Below are positions 12,301 through 19,900 of a DNA stretch of 64,000 nucleotides, piece by piece. Below the pieces are notes generated by a model, which had not been told where the DNA came from, ran no database searches, and was given only the letters and a program-made list of their open reading frames with translations. The stretch is from positions 2,046,001-2,110,000 of the forward strand of contig JALBUN010000010.1 of assembly GCA_025174535.1 (NCBI GenBank). The letters run 5' to 3'. The translations under genes and the position numbers were made by a program. Each line of letters begins with the position of its first letter. Position 1 is the stretch's first letter. The DNA comes from Cantharellus purpuraceus. Its lineage: Eukaryota > Basidiomycota > Agaricomycetes > Cantharellales > Hydnaceae.

Positions 12301-13656
12301 GCGGGTTATCATAAAACGTACAACAAGCTGGCTTCTACCTTCTATTGGCCTAGAATGAGTAGAGATGTCAAGAAGTTTGTTGTAAGCTGTGATATTTGCC
12401 AGAAAGCCAAACCAAGGCGACACGCACCTATTGGACTGTTGCAGCCCATACCTATTCCAGAAAATCCTTTTGAAGTTATCACCATGGATTTCATTATGGA
12501 ATTACCCGAGAGCAATGGGTACGATTCCATCCTGGTGATAGTGGATAAACTTACAAAGTTTGGCATCTTTGTCCCTACTCAAAGCACTATTAATGAGGAG
12601 GGAACTGCTCGGATACTGTTTGAACATGTGCTATCTAAATATGGAATTCCCAAACAAATTATATCTGACAGAGATCCCAGATGGACCAGCACCTTCTGGA
12701 AAGAGATATGCAAGCAAATCAATACTAGAAGAGCTCTAACTACAGCCTATCACCCTCAAGCAGATGGTCAAACTGAGGTGTTGAACCAGATGCTTGAAAC
12801 CACGCTACGTTCTTACGTAAGCCTGACACGCGACAACTGGGCGGCTCTCCTCTCTCCATTTGCTCTATCCTACAATAACCTCCCACACTCCGCGACTGGA
12901 TTCGCGCCGGCATTTCTACTGTATGGCTACCATCCACGCACTCCATCTTCCTACATTCATTCATCTACTCATGGCGTTCACCGGCCTTCCAGCCCGCCGG
13001 CCCCGCGACCAGTTGGATCGGTCGATCGCGTTGATTTAATGAAGTCCCCTGCCAATGAAGTTGAAAGTACGAAAGCTACGGACTTCCTAAGTGAATTAGC
13101 TACTTACCGATCTCAGGCTAGAGAAGCCCTGCAATTTGCGCAGGTTGCTCAGCAAAAGAATTTCAACACTGGTCGTCTGGCTCAAGAATTCAACGTTGGC
13201 GATCGCGTTCTCATCAATCCCCATTCCCTCAGTCTATTGCATGCTCAGAAAGGCCTAGGTAAGAAGCTCCAAATGAAATACGATGGCCCCTTTGATATCA
13301 TACAAAAATTAGGGCCGGCTACCTATCGCCTTCGCATGCCCGCATCATATGGGCTCCATCCTGTCCTTAACATCGCTCACCTCGAGCTCTACTCCTCACC
13401 CCCTTCCTTCGGTTCACGACCTCTCAGATCTCTCGAACGCGCTGATTTCACGCTACTCCCGGAATTCGAGGTTGAGTCCATCATCGGTGAACGATGGCGA
13501 AAGGCCCATAATGGCCGGTGTGTCCAGGAGCTCCTCATGTGTTTCATCGGATATGACTCATCATATGACGAGTGGCTCCCACGAAAGAACCTTCGCAACG
13601 CTCCTGACCTCCTTCGCGATTGGGATCGACACGATCGGGGTATCTCTCGCCACTAG
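6337..13656 (+). CDS. Ty3/chromovirus Gag-Pol polyprotein, intact single ORF
   Basis: Retrotransposon polyprotein of 2439 aa without stops or frameshifts. The order is: Pro/Gly-rich N-terminal region; capsid-like gag core (about residues 530-705); CCHC zinc knuckle C-x2-C-x4-H-x4-C (780-793); aspartic protease with DSG (D984); reverse transcriptase with YIDD (1499-1502); RNase H with catalytic YSDACDVG (about 1645-1655); integrase with HHCC finger starting HAGYH (about 1988) and DDE residues in TMDF, SDRDPRW and GQTEV (about 2050, 2111, 2147); and a C-terminal chromodomain (about 2376-2430, FEVESIIGERW to DEWLPRKNL). The chromodomain and fused gag-pol place it in chromoviruses. The start ATG is the first in frame after the leader; a second Met lies 9 codons on. 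From about 12,790 the DNA becomes CpG-rich compared with upstream, hinting at a recombinant 3' part. All catalytic motifs are present, so it may be active. Confidence 0.95.
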   Translation: MTSFKLSNMSTSTIQQQQQLEDDPSTPLAAQPERPIAPITPGFLHTRSPLTPVNDLDQTFTMDEEISAADASFAVEVDQTNHALTNWTFDGPLITGPLQNVFIVPGKPLKSFSAARVQREVRLDPLLSSRRDSLLSIAEMSFNHAEAPGTRALNHLATGLFRKELALLNVVLLGHPGRVSQHGSTGYYLDPWKYKQLLDTLNHIANERESVLQQMKLPPPTVPTLPSEWPSDSLWSSKDLEVLCVTLREDVENFLAFYWEAVSKYKGSWKPVKDDFLSPALPDISEMSSDINGFKIRFAAAQAALQRKVAADTSFYEAKVINASVNPVLGHDLPTLAAMPVRDAQQSTVAYTVKEAPLISRLDQGEKFPVDHERIRQRQSAVYNRGPRPSTLFNSPYHQDPSKLMGSAGLEEMFYTPPQVQSRGTLGIPESIRVPHGTYGASGGGAPPPGGEPPDDDGSSGPPHTPNPFLPRPSLPHRSGRSNPPPLGRHGGSGPPDGGDGGGYGHSPDWGDLDQRNPNLGLDAPVTQSKLEAYFDNKLRQDLVPEWDGNPDSLAQWILKVNHLAQRSPMVFKQLGQIIPLWLHKGAERWFFSLPLSYRQEATEDWKSIREVIGSYYMNRAWLDRQKARATRATFREPGFTNETPSEYYVRKSELLRLVSRLSDSELILEIMNGAPPYWHTVIDAHRCSSAVEFQTAIKYHEESLSHAPFSSGDNLERRIRNLENSLHQTKPRFDSNRSFRDARAHLVGWSSKLNPPKFPRDDSNVSKNSTPESKGARPCRHCGSNKHWDNECKHASSASRSAHTRYTVSNEEANADLAYEDMYLESLHESEVDLSSDNAHVNNVATENIPEEPSSDQQESAQDTEAHCQLAKPAMSLLESMSRLGGSIPNREKSSEPLSLENSFSETFTPKSRQERRRLMKDSKHVAAFLRNSKLTSWAPNSLIKLKRFMSRPAGCAFLGSSATTTNVWLGEYGKNQTTLVADSGSDITLISQKALCSMENPPKIKTGQKINLIQVTGTSKISGYVTVPIYFDSDSGPVQIEVEAYVVKGMTTPVILGNDFADQYSISLIREGSDSYLMFGNTGWKAKIENSVSSPLLDENGHTFKIRALPDLASLTAKFKAHRRIKKSQKQIRARISDSSVRALHPITIPPETASLIPASIYFPGNSNEVYVEKVLHSNHGPEDFYGISDAIVSQNNPCLHVSNFSSQPVTIHQGQLLGHARNPSNWLDRTSNLNQTQLETCLSHARLIKALAQQNFETGAVPAVASLESDGEVVQGGPKAQEIPPEDVPENQLLDEIDFSPELNDANRKALQDTVLAHKDAFGLDGRLGNYDAKVEINLRPEAKEISLPPYNASPAKREVIDKQMDAWLSLGVIEPSKSPWGFPALIAYRNGKPRMCIDYRKLNEIAVPDQFPLPRQDSILQALTGSRWLSTLDALAGFTQLQMSDSAKEKTAFRTHRGLYQFKWMPFGYRNGPAVFQRVMQGVLAPFLWVFALVYIDDIVIYSKTFKEHLDHLDKVFGAIEKSGITLSPAKCHLAYQSLLLLGQKVSRLGLSTHKEKIDAILELAEPKNVHDLQIFLGMVVYFSSYIPFYAWIVAPLFELLKKNSTWEWGNTQQEAFDLAKNALVSAPVRAYAIPGLGYRVYSDACDVGIAAILQQIQPLKIRDLKGTKGYEKLKSAYDKGLPVPQLVIPVSKDETLPKPGTWDKDFENTTVSVERVIAYWSRTLKPAERNYSPTEREALALRDGLIKFQPYIEGEKVVAITDHAALIWSWTYQNVNWQLLTWGTVFAAYPELKIVHRAGWVHSNVDPISRLRRNVPYQDGPSSDDSIPTILDSEQDPLVDFYSDISPHFEARTLMLMGAYEEENQRIPLNVHASSIQVNTSLEEDFTIPYMRAKSYNLVSSLAQEEIQKIVDAYAKDPYFKRVRSELRQESNWISPKHPLFFENEDGLLYFEDWNGNYRLCVPKAEQSNLLSEIHDEITEGAHAGYHKTYNKLASTFYWPRMSRDVKKFVVSCDICQKAKPRRHAPIGLLQPIPIPENPFEVITMDFIMELPESNGYDSILVIVDKLTKFGIFVPTQSTINEEGTARILFEHVLSKYGIPKQIISDRDPRWTSTFWKEICKQINTRRALTTAYHPQADGQTEVLNQMLETTLRSYVSLTRDNWAALLSPFALSYNNLPHSATGFAPAFLLYGYHPRTPSSYIHSSTHGVHRPSSPPAPRPVGSVDRVDLMKSPANEVESTKATDFLSELATYRSQAREALQFAQVAQQKNFNTGRLAQEFNVGDRVLINPHSLSLLHAQKGLGKKLQMKYDGPFDIIQKLGPATYRLRMPASYGLHPVLNIAHLELYSSPPSFGSRPLRSLERADFTLLPEFEVESIIGERWRKAHNGRCVQELLMCFIGYDSSYDEWLPRKNLRNAPDLLRDWDRHDRGISRH

Positions 13657-13744
13657 GGCTTCCTCTATCTATGACTCTCTTATCTTGGCCTTCTACCCTA
13701 TTCCTTCACCTTCCTAGCTATTCCAGATCCTTTCCCTACTGTTC

Positions 13745-13750
13745 TATAAA
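13745..13750 (+). promoter_or_regulatory. TATA-like box between pol and ORF2
   Basis: TATAAA about 105 bp upstream of the ORF2 start, within a 197-bp pyrimidine-rich spacer after the pol stop. It could drive a separate ORF2 transcript; this is inference. Confidence 0.3.
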
Positions 13751-13853
13751 CCCAATATCATGATGTCTTCATTCTACTCAATCCCAACCGCATCTAACTT
13801 TTGAAAAACCTCAGCAAGTCTTTAGTCTTTCCACCTATCTACTTCTTTCCACT

Positions 13854-14577
13854 ATGGCTAACTACCCTGATGTGTCTGTCATTGACTTCATGATTCATAA
13901 AGAAAACGATACATATATACAAGGTGGAGTTCCTGTACCTAACTACGGACTCCAATTCACTTCCAACTTCGACTTCTACCAACCCAATCGTTTCGACTTC
14001 ATCTATCTTGAAGCACCAGCAAGTGAGTATGCCATACTACGCAATGACCTTGCCAGCAGCTTCTGGGAGACATTGAAGATGAAAACTCGATACATTCTCG
14101 CAGCCGCTCACGGATGGGACGGCGAGTCAGCCCTCGAACCTCTCCCTTCTGAGATTCCTCTTGGGAAGCTCCAGGAGATAGATATGATTCCCCCTCCTTT
14201 TCCAGCTCGTAACCAACTCTCATTCAACTTCTTCCTCCTCCCAGAGAAACCCTCTGTCATATGTGAATGGATCCGTGCTTGGCAGAATCAGTCTCGCCAG
14301 CTCTCTGCATGGATCTGCAAATCCAAAACCAATAGTGCATGCATCCCAGGCTGCTCCTGGAGGTGGCCAACTTCACCACTCTACTCCCATCCTTTGGACG
14401 ACGTGTCAGAATTTGATGATGGAATCTCCCAAGCCACTGAGGTGAACTCCACTATATCCGAGTCCTCTCTCCCCTCTCTCCCAGTCGTTCATGCTTTCAG
14501 AGCCCATGCTGAACCTGATGGTCTCAAAAGACCCCGCGGGTCGTCCCCTTTCGAGGCCAATCGTGATGGTGACGAAA
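13854..14577 (+). CDS. Post-pol ORF2 of the Ty3 element, unknown function, 3' truncated by an LTR
   Basis: Starts 198 bp after the pol stop with MANYPDVSVIDF. About 241 residues are element-derived before the frame runs into LTR A2, and the chance frame continues to 14795. No known domain recognised. The N-terminal half is hydrophobic/aromatic, the middle holds WICKSKTNSACIPGCSWRW with four conserved-looking cysteines or tryptophans, and the C-terminal part is Ser-rich and acidic. No signal peptide or transmembrane span is evident, so it is not a typical envelope gene. A homologous C-terminal half lies at 15990-16562, ending just before a polypurine tract and LTR. ORF2 is therefore a regular last gene of this element group. 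Codon use matches the CpG-rich 3' end of pol. Confidence 0.7.
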
Positions 14578-15989
14578 TGTATGGGAACCACCTTTTCCCT
14601 ATCAAATTCCATTTATGCAGCACCAATGTGCTATTCTTTGCTTTTCCATTCCTAAATATCAGCATATATTTGATGCTTGTACCTGGAATGCTTATTCAAA
14701 TATTCTCTATTTTTCCATATTTTTTCAGGAATATTCCATGCAGAACTCAGCTCAGAATCATTTATTTCTGCTGTGCTACAGCTGTGGACCCATAGGCACC
14801 CACAAACCTTCACACAGCCGGCTCTCCCCTTTTGGACCAGGCATTCAGCCTGAATTCAAGCTCAGATGTCTCTGATCAATAAATATTCTCTAACTTGACA
14901 ACCACAGCCTCTCAGGGCACTATTTTCCATGGAGATCATCACCTGAGATGTGACTATCCATGGCTGTCCAAACCAGTGCAGAAAACAGGGTGGACACCCT
15001 TCTTTTTGCCTGATCAGTGCCTAGTTCAGGGATCAGATCAGGTGATTGCCTTGGAATATTCTACCCCTTTCCATAACATTCTAGCTGTTTCCCTCTATTA
15101 TTAGATAGAACTTTCCAGAACCATTATTCAGCTCCTGATCAGTGTTAGTGCTGTGATCAGATCCTGTGATTGGCTTGGAATATTCTACCCCTTTCTTCCA
15201 CCTTCCACAACCTTCCAGTAGTTTCCATCTATTAATAGGTAGAATATTCCAGAAGCATTAGTCAGCCCCTGTAAATACAATATATAAGGAGGCCATTCTG
15301 CCTCTGAAAGAAGAACATATCCATCATATTCTACCCATCTTCTGCACACCAGTGTGACTAGAGTGACATACAGTGTCATCCTCTATCTCAGTAACTGTTG
15401 ATTACCAGTTCAAGGATCTTTTACAGTTGTGTAACTGTACTTGATTGCACTCAAAGTAGTGATATTCCTGCTTTGGGCGTGAGTGTAGTATCTGCCTCAC
15501 ATGACTACAAATCTACAGGGTGAGATTGTCTGTCGATAGTCCTGCCATTAGTGCTCTTGTTTAAGTTACTAGTGTGTACTGCCTTTGCAGAGCATTAGAA
15601 GCTTGAACTCGTGTGAAGCAGTTGCTAGACTACTTCACACATTGCTGTTACCCGCTTCTGAGTGCCACTGGTTGGACGGTTGGATTCATCCATCTACTTC
15701 ACTTTAGCCTCTAAGTGCATTCCCATCTTTTTGGAATATCTGGACCCCTAAGCGTCTGTGAACTCTAGACTCTGGAAGTCTTATTCATTTCTTGCTGCTA
15801 AGAAACGTATTACCTTTCTGCGTATAGTCTGCATTGACCAATACAAGGGATTGTAACCGAAGTACAAATGTTAAATCATTTCTGGAGTTGTGCTGCAGCA
15901 GGGTTTGATATTCTTCTCAGCTGTTCATTCACGGAATTGTGGTGATTTAGAGTTTGCCCTAACACCATAATTTTGCGGGTTCCAAAACA
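14578..15989 (+). mobile_element. LTR A2 (family A)
   Basis: 1412-bp LTR almost identical to A1, with conserved TATA box and both heat-shock-like trimers. It sits where the 3' LTR of the chromovirus should be, but no polypurine tract precedes it (CGTGATGGTGACGAAA) and it cuts ORF2. The flanks (CGAAA left, CCCGC right) do not match each other or the A1 flank. The sequence to its right is an overlapping part of another ORF2 copy, so this is best read as a recombinant LTR junction. Confidence 0.9.
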
Positions 15990-16562
15990 CCCGCTGCTTG
16001 TCCGCTTGGATCAGCAAGGCCAAATACAACTCCTCTTTGGTGCCCGATTGCACTTGGAGGTGGCCTCCTTCACCTCTAGGTGATGACTACAATTCTGATT
16101 CCGGCTCTCCTTCTTTTCATACAGAGGATGACTCCAGGTCATCTGAGCTTTCCAGCACTCTCCTCCCCAGCGCTCACTCTTTCCAAATTCACTCTGACTG
16201 CGAGTCTACCAAAAGACCATGCAGCTCTTCTCCTGTTGAACCAGACCGAGATGGCAAGGAAGCCAATAAGAAGCAGTTGGTGTTGTGGAAACCGTCGGTG
16301 AGACAGCTTCTTGCACCGAGCACTTGCTTGCAGATATGTTGATTCCTATCACCTGGAGACTGTTCATGTCTTCACTTCTCCTAACATGCCTACTCCTTCC
16401 ATACATGTATCTAACTCTTCCTCCACCTGTGACCCACGTGTCAAAAAGGCCTATCCTTCCTTCCTTCCTCTGCCTCTCAACCCACATGTTGTAGACCCAT
16501 ATGTGGCTAGTAACTCAGGTGGCGCCGATGAGGCTGGAATAGTAGAGGAGAGGAGTGACTAA
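15990..16562 (+). pseudogene. ORF2 C-terminal half from a second Ty3 element (family B)
   Basis: Begins inside the coding sequence with LSAWISKAKYNSS, homologous to LSAWICKSKTNSA of 13854-14577. It runs through the shared KRP-SSP-DRDG block and shifts frame near 16290-16311. It ends with the stop of the 16311 frame at 16560-16562, about 30 bp before the polypurine tract of the family B LTR. This shows the natural 3' end of ORF2, missing in the other copy. The N-terminal half was lost at the LTR A2 junction. Confidence 0.7.
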
Positions 16563-17422
16563 AGTCTCGGAGAATATTTGAAGGGGGGATGAATGTATGG
16601 GAACTGGTTTTCCCTTAAAAGATCTTGTTTAAAGTCCCAAAACTGTACAATTTCACTTCATGGCCTTAAAATATCAGCATATATCTGCTGCTTTCTCTTG
16701 ATTCAGGGCCATTCAAATATTCTCTATTTTTTCATATTTTTTCAGGAATTTTCCATGCAGAAATGAATCTACAAACTTATTGTTCTGCTGGGTGAAGTTT
16801 TGGGACCCACATGGACCCACAAACCTTTGCAGATGTCAGCAGCCCCAAAGTCAGCCGGAGTCACCCGGACAACTGACTCATTTTCAATCACATGACTCAT
16901 TTCAATCTCCGACTCAATCTGGTCACCACTGCCAGTAAATGCTCAATATCTTCACAACCACTGCACCTCCTGGCGCCGATGAGGCTGGAATAGTAGAGGA
17001 GAGGAGTGACTAAAGTCTCGGAGAATATTTGAAGGGGGGATGAATGTATGGGAACTGGTTTTCCCTTAAAAGATCTTGTTTAAAGTCCCAAAACTGTACA
17101 ATTTCACTTCATGGCCTTAAAATATCAGCATATATCTGCTGCTTTCTCTTGATTCAGGGCCATTCAAATATTCTCTATTTTTTCATATTTTTTCAGGAAT
17201 TTTCCATGCAGAAATGAATCTACAAACTTATTGTTCTGCTGGGTGAAGTTTTGGGACCCACATGGACCCACAAACCTTTGCAGATGTCAGCAGCCCCAAA
17301 GTCAGCCGGAGTCACCCGGACAACTGACTCATTTTCAATCACATGACTCATTTCAATCTCCGACTCAATCTGGTCACCACTGCCAGTAAATGCTCAATAT
17401 CTTCACAACCACTGCACCTCCT
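16521..17422 (+). repeat. Perfect 451-bp tandem duplication spanning ORF2 end, PPT and LTR B start
   Basis: 16521-16971 is repeated without visible change at 16972-17422. The unit starts at GGCGCCGATG in the ORF2 end and finishes at CTGCACCTCCT within U3. The copies abut exactly, so it is either a very recent duplication or an assembly artefact. Confidence 0.9.
16579..16593 (+). other. Polypurine tract of family B element
   Basis: TGAAGGGGGGATGAA lies directly before TGTATGGGAACTGG, the start of LTR B, and is the plus-strand primer site of reverse transcription. It is repeated at 17030-17044 by the tandem duplication. Confidence 0.75.
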
Positions 17423-18437
17423 GACTGAGAGTTCAATAGAAGCTGTGCCTACCCATAGCTGTGCTAATCAGCCTAGGAAATAAAGTATTGACCGAGTTAT
17501 TTGAGTAATGGTGACTCATGCAATGACTCCTGCCATGACTCCTTCCATGACTCATACCATGACTCCTGTGATTACTCATACTATGACTCATGCCATGAGT
17601 CAGAGCAAATCCAAGCAGCTCATTGGCTAGGAAACTTCCACCCCCTTCTCACATATTCCACTAGCTTCCAGTAGTTTCCATCTATTAATAGGTAGAAGTT
17701 TCCAGTAGTATTAGTCAGCTCCTGTAAATACAATATAAAAGGAGCCCATTCTGCCTCTGAAATAAATAACCATTTCTACCCCATCATTTGCACATCAGTG
17801 TGACTAGAGTGACATACAGTGTCATCCTCTATATCTCAGTAACTGTTGATTGTCCAGTTCAAGGGTCGCTTACAGTTGTGTAACTGTATTTGATTGCACT
17901 TGAAGTAGTGATTGTCCTGCTTTGGGCATGAGTGTAGTATCTACCTCGCGTGACTACGAATCTACAGGGTGAGATTGTCTGTCAATAGTCCTGCCATTAG
18001 TGCTCTTGTTTAAGTTACTAGTGTGTACTGCCTTTGCAGAGCATTAGGATCTTGAACTCGTGTGAAGCAGTTGCTAGACTACTTCACACATCGCTATTAC
18101 CTGCTTCAGAGTGTCACTGGTTGAACGGTCGGATTCATCCACCTACTTCCTTTAGCCTCTAAGTGCATTCCCCTCTTTTTGGAATATCTGGACCCCTAAG
18201 CGTCCGTGAACTCTAGACTCTGGAAGTCTTATTCATTCCCTACTGCTAAGAAACGTATTACCTTCCTGCGTATCATCTGCATTGACCATTACAACAGATT
18301 GTAACCAAAGTACAAACGTTAAATTGTTTCTGGAGTTGTGCTGCAGTAGGATTTGATATTCTTCTCAGCTGTTCATTCACGGAATTGTGGTGATTTAGAG
18401 TTTGCCCTAACACCATAATTTTGCGGGTTCCAAAACA
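17045..18437 (+). mobile_element. LTR B1 (family B)
   Basis: 1393-bp LTR from TGTATGGGAACTGG to GGTTCCAAAACA. A duplicated 378-bp start lies at 16594-16971. It is the 3' LTR of the element whose ORF2 end and polypurine tract precede it. From about 17,670 rightward it matches family A (R and U5); the left part is diverged. TATAAAAGG is at 17734-17742. The right flank begins AGGTTGGATG and is not a primer-binding site. Confidence 0.9.
17511..17606 (+). promoter_or_regulatory. Array of TGACTC motifs in U3 of LTR B1
   Basis: Eight TGACTCA/TGACTCC-type motifs (one TTACTCA, one TGAGTCA) in about 96 bp, spaced roughly 12-14 bp. Three more lie at about 17,324-17,368. TGACTCA is the Gcn4/Cpc1/AP-1 bZIP core. 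The array is repeated in LTR B2 (38602-38698) and partly in B3. Confidence 0.55.
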
Positions 18438-19072
18438 AGGTTGGATGGGAATGGGAGCAAAAGGTCAGTCCCAATGGCTGATCGTGCTCTGTGACTGGAT
18501 GACAATGGAGAGCCCAGTTGGGAGGTACGCGAAAGCTGGTTTCAGGAGAAGCAACCTCTCGGTGGTGGAGAGAAATCTGATCATTGAACCAAGGTGCTTT
18601 GCCTCAGTGTAGAGATGATGGATTGTGATATAGAGTGTAGAGCGTAGACTTATAGAGCATGGACTTTGACTTCAGAGCATTGGCTGAAAACTTGTTGATT
18701 GATTCCAAAGGCAAAAACTAGCACCCTTTTATATACAAATCCCCAGGGCACAACAACACAATATGAGGAGCAAATGATGTGTTATGATGCAAGAAATGCT
18801 GATCAACCCAGCTGATGAAGCATGTGAAGTTGAACTACTAACGGGGAAATCATGGAGAAATGAAGTGACAGATAGGGGTAATCTTTGTAAGAATAGGGGG
18901 TGATGAGTAATAAAAGAACCAAATATAGAACAAGGATGAGTAAGTCGTGTATGAATGAATTAAAAGATGAAACAGGGGTGAGTCATATAAAAGAACAATA
19001 GAAATGTCCACCAATACCATCTTCCCTACGGCTCCAAAGGTAAATTGACCCTGAGTCACATGAGGACTTCAG
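18438..19072 (-). other. 3' region of the minus-strand Ty3 element
   Basis: No supported ORF. On the minus strand it holds a TATATAAAA-type box (about 18,727-18,736) with A/T-rich flanks downstream of the post-pol ORF, which fits an LTR U3/R region. I could not define LTR ends because no second copy is in the window. Confidence 0.35.
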
Positions 19073-19507
19073 TCAGCATCCACAACAAATACTCCTTATT
19101 GTCTTAGTGATATGTCTCCATATGGTATCCCATTCCAAGGGTATTCGGTCCCTTTGCCTGACATGATGTAACCTGAGTCGGATTGAAGTGGGAGGATAGG
19201 TCGGTGATGGTGACTGAAATTCTACCTCACATTTGACTCTTCTATCCATGTTATGATATAGAGGTGAAATGCCAAGGAATGTATATGGTTCAACGGAATC
19301 GTGAAAGAATATAGGATCACCAATGGCATAAGAGAGACATGGTGGGGATCTTGGATGTTGAAAGAGTTTGGGAAGTATTTTGACATGTGGAGGTGGCTTA
19401 ACATGCCTGTGGAGCTCGGCATATTTTTGATAGTCCTCTGTGTCCAGAGACCAGTGTGATGTTTTATTAGAAGAGATGTTGGAGAGAGGAATAGGATTGG
19501 AAGCCAT
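19073..19507 (-). CDS. Small post-integrase ORF of the minus-strand Ty3 element
   Basis: 144-aa open frame starting MASNPIPLSN, located downstream of the integrase C-terminus of the degenerate minus-strand Ty3 element (18,438-22,341). It is rich in Pro, His and Arg with a C-terminal CCGC. There is no recognised domain and no clear similarity by eye to ORF2 at 13,854. It is open while pol around it is full of stops, so it may be read or may be chance. A position after pol is shared with the other Ty3 lineage here. Confidence 0.4.
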   Translation of the reverse strand: MASNPIPLSNISSNKTSHWSLDTEDYQKYAELHRHVKPPPHVKILPKLFQHPRSPPCLSYAIGDPIFFHDSVEPYTFLGISPLYHNMDRRVKCEVEFQSPSPTYPPTSIRLRLHHVRQRDRIPLEWDTIWRHITKTIRSICCGC

Positions 19508-19900
19508 ATGAATGATGATGAAAGGATCAGTGTGAATAGAAGGCTGATAATGATCAATGGCGATGAAACACGAGTGACAATCGATGGCTAGAATTAGAGA
19601 CTGAGGTGGAGAGGGAGTTGCGGCGCTATTTAAAAGTTGATACGAAAAGACGCTGGCGGAGTTGGACTGTCAGAGTGGTTCAATATACATCCTTGATGCA
19701 TCCTGGCTTGTCATCCACCCTTCTCTTAAAATTTGACTGTCCTCAGTCAACTAATTCTTCATCAGAATCATCGTCAGATGCATCATCAGGTTCATCCAAA
19801 GGAAGCTTATCAGGAGAGAGAGGTTTTCCATCTCAAGAGTGGTAAGGTAGAAGGCGGAATGATGCAACTCCTCTTTTTGAAATCATCCCATCTAGTTCCT

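Noticed and set aside
3877..15989. A simple intact 12.1-kb element bounded by LTR A1 and A2
   Set aside because: No polypurine tract before A2, no shared target duplication, and ORF2 is cut, so it is probably recombinant although A1, leader and pol belong together.
17511..17606. CRISPR-like array
   Set aside because: Short TGACTC cores with variable spacers of about 6 bp inside a eukaryotic LTR; a transcription-factor array explains it better.
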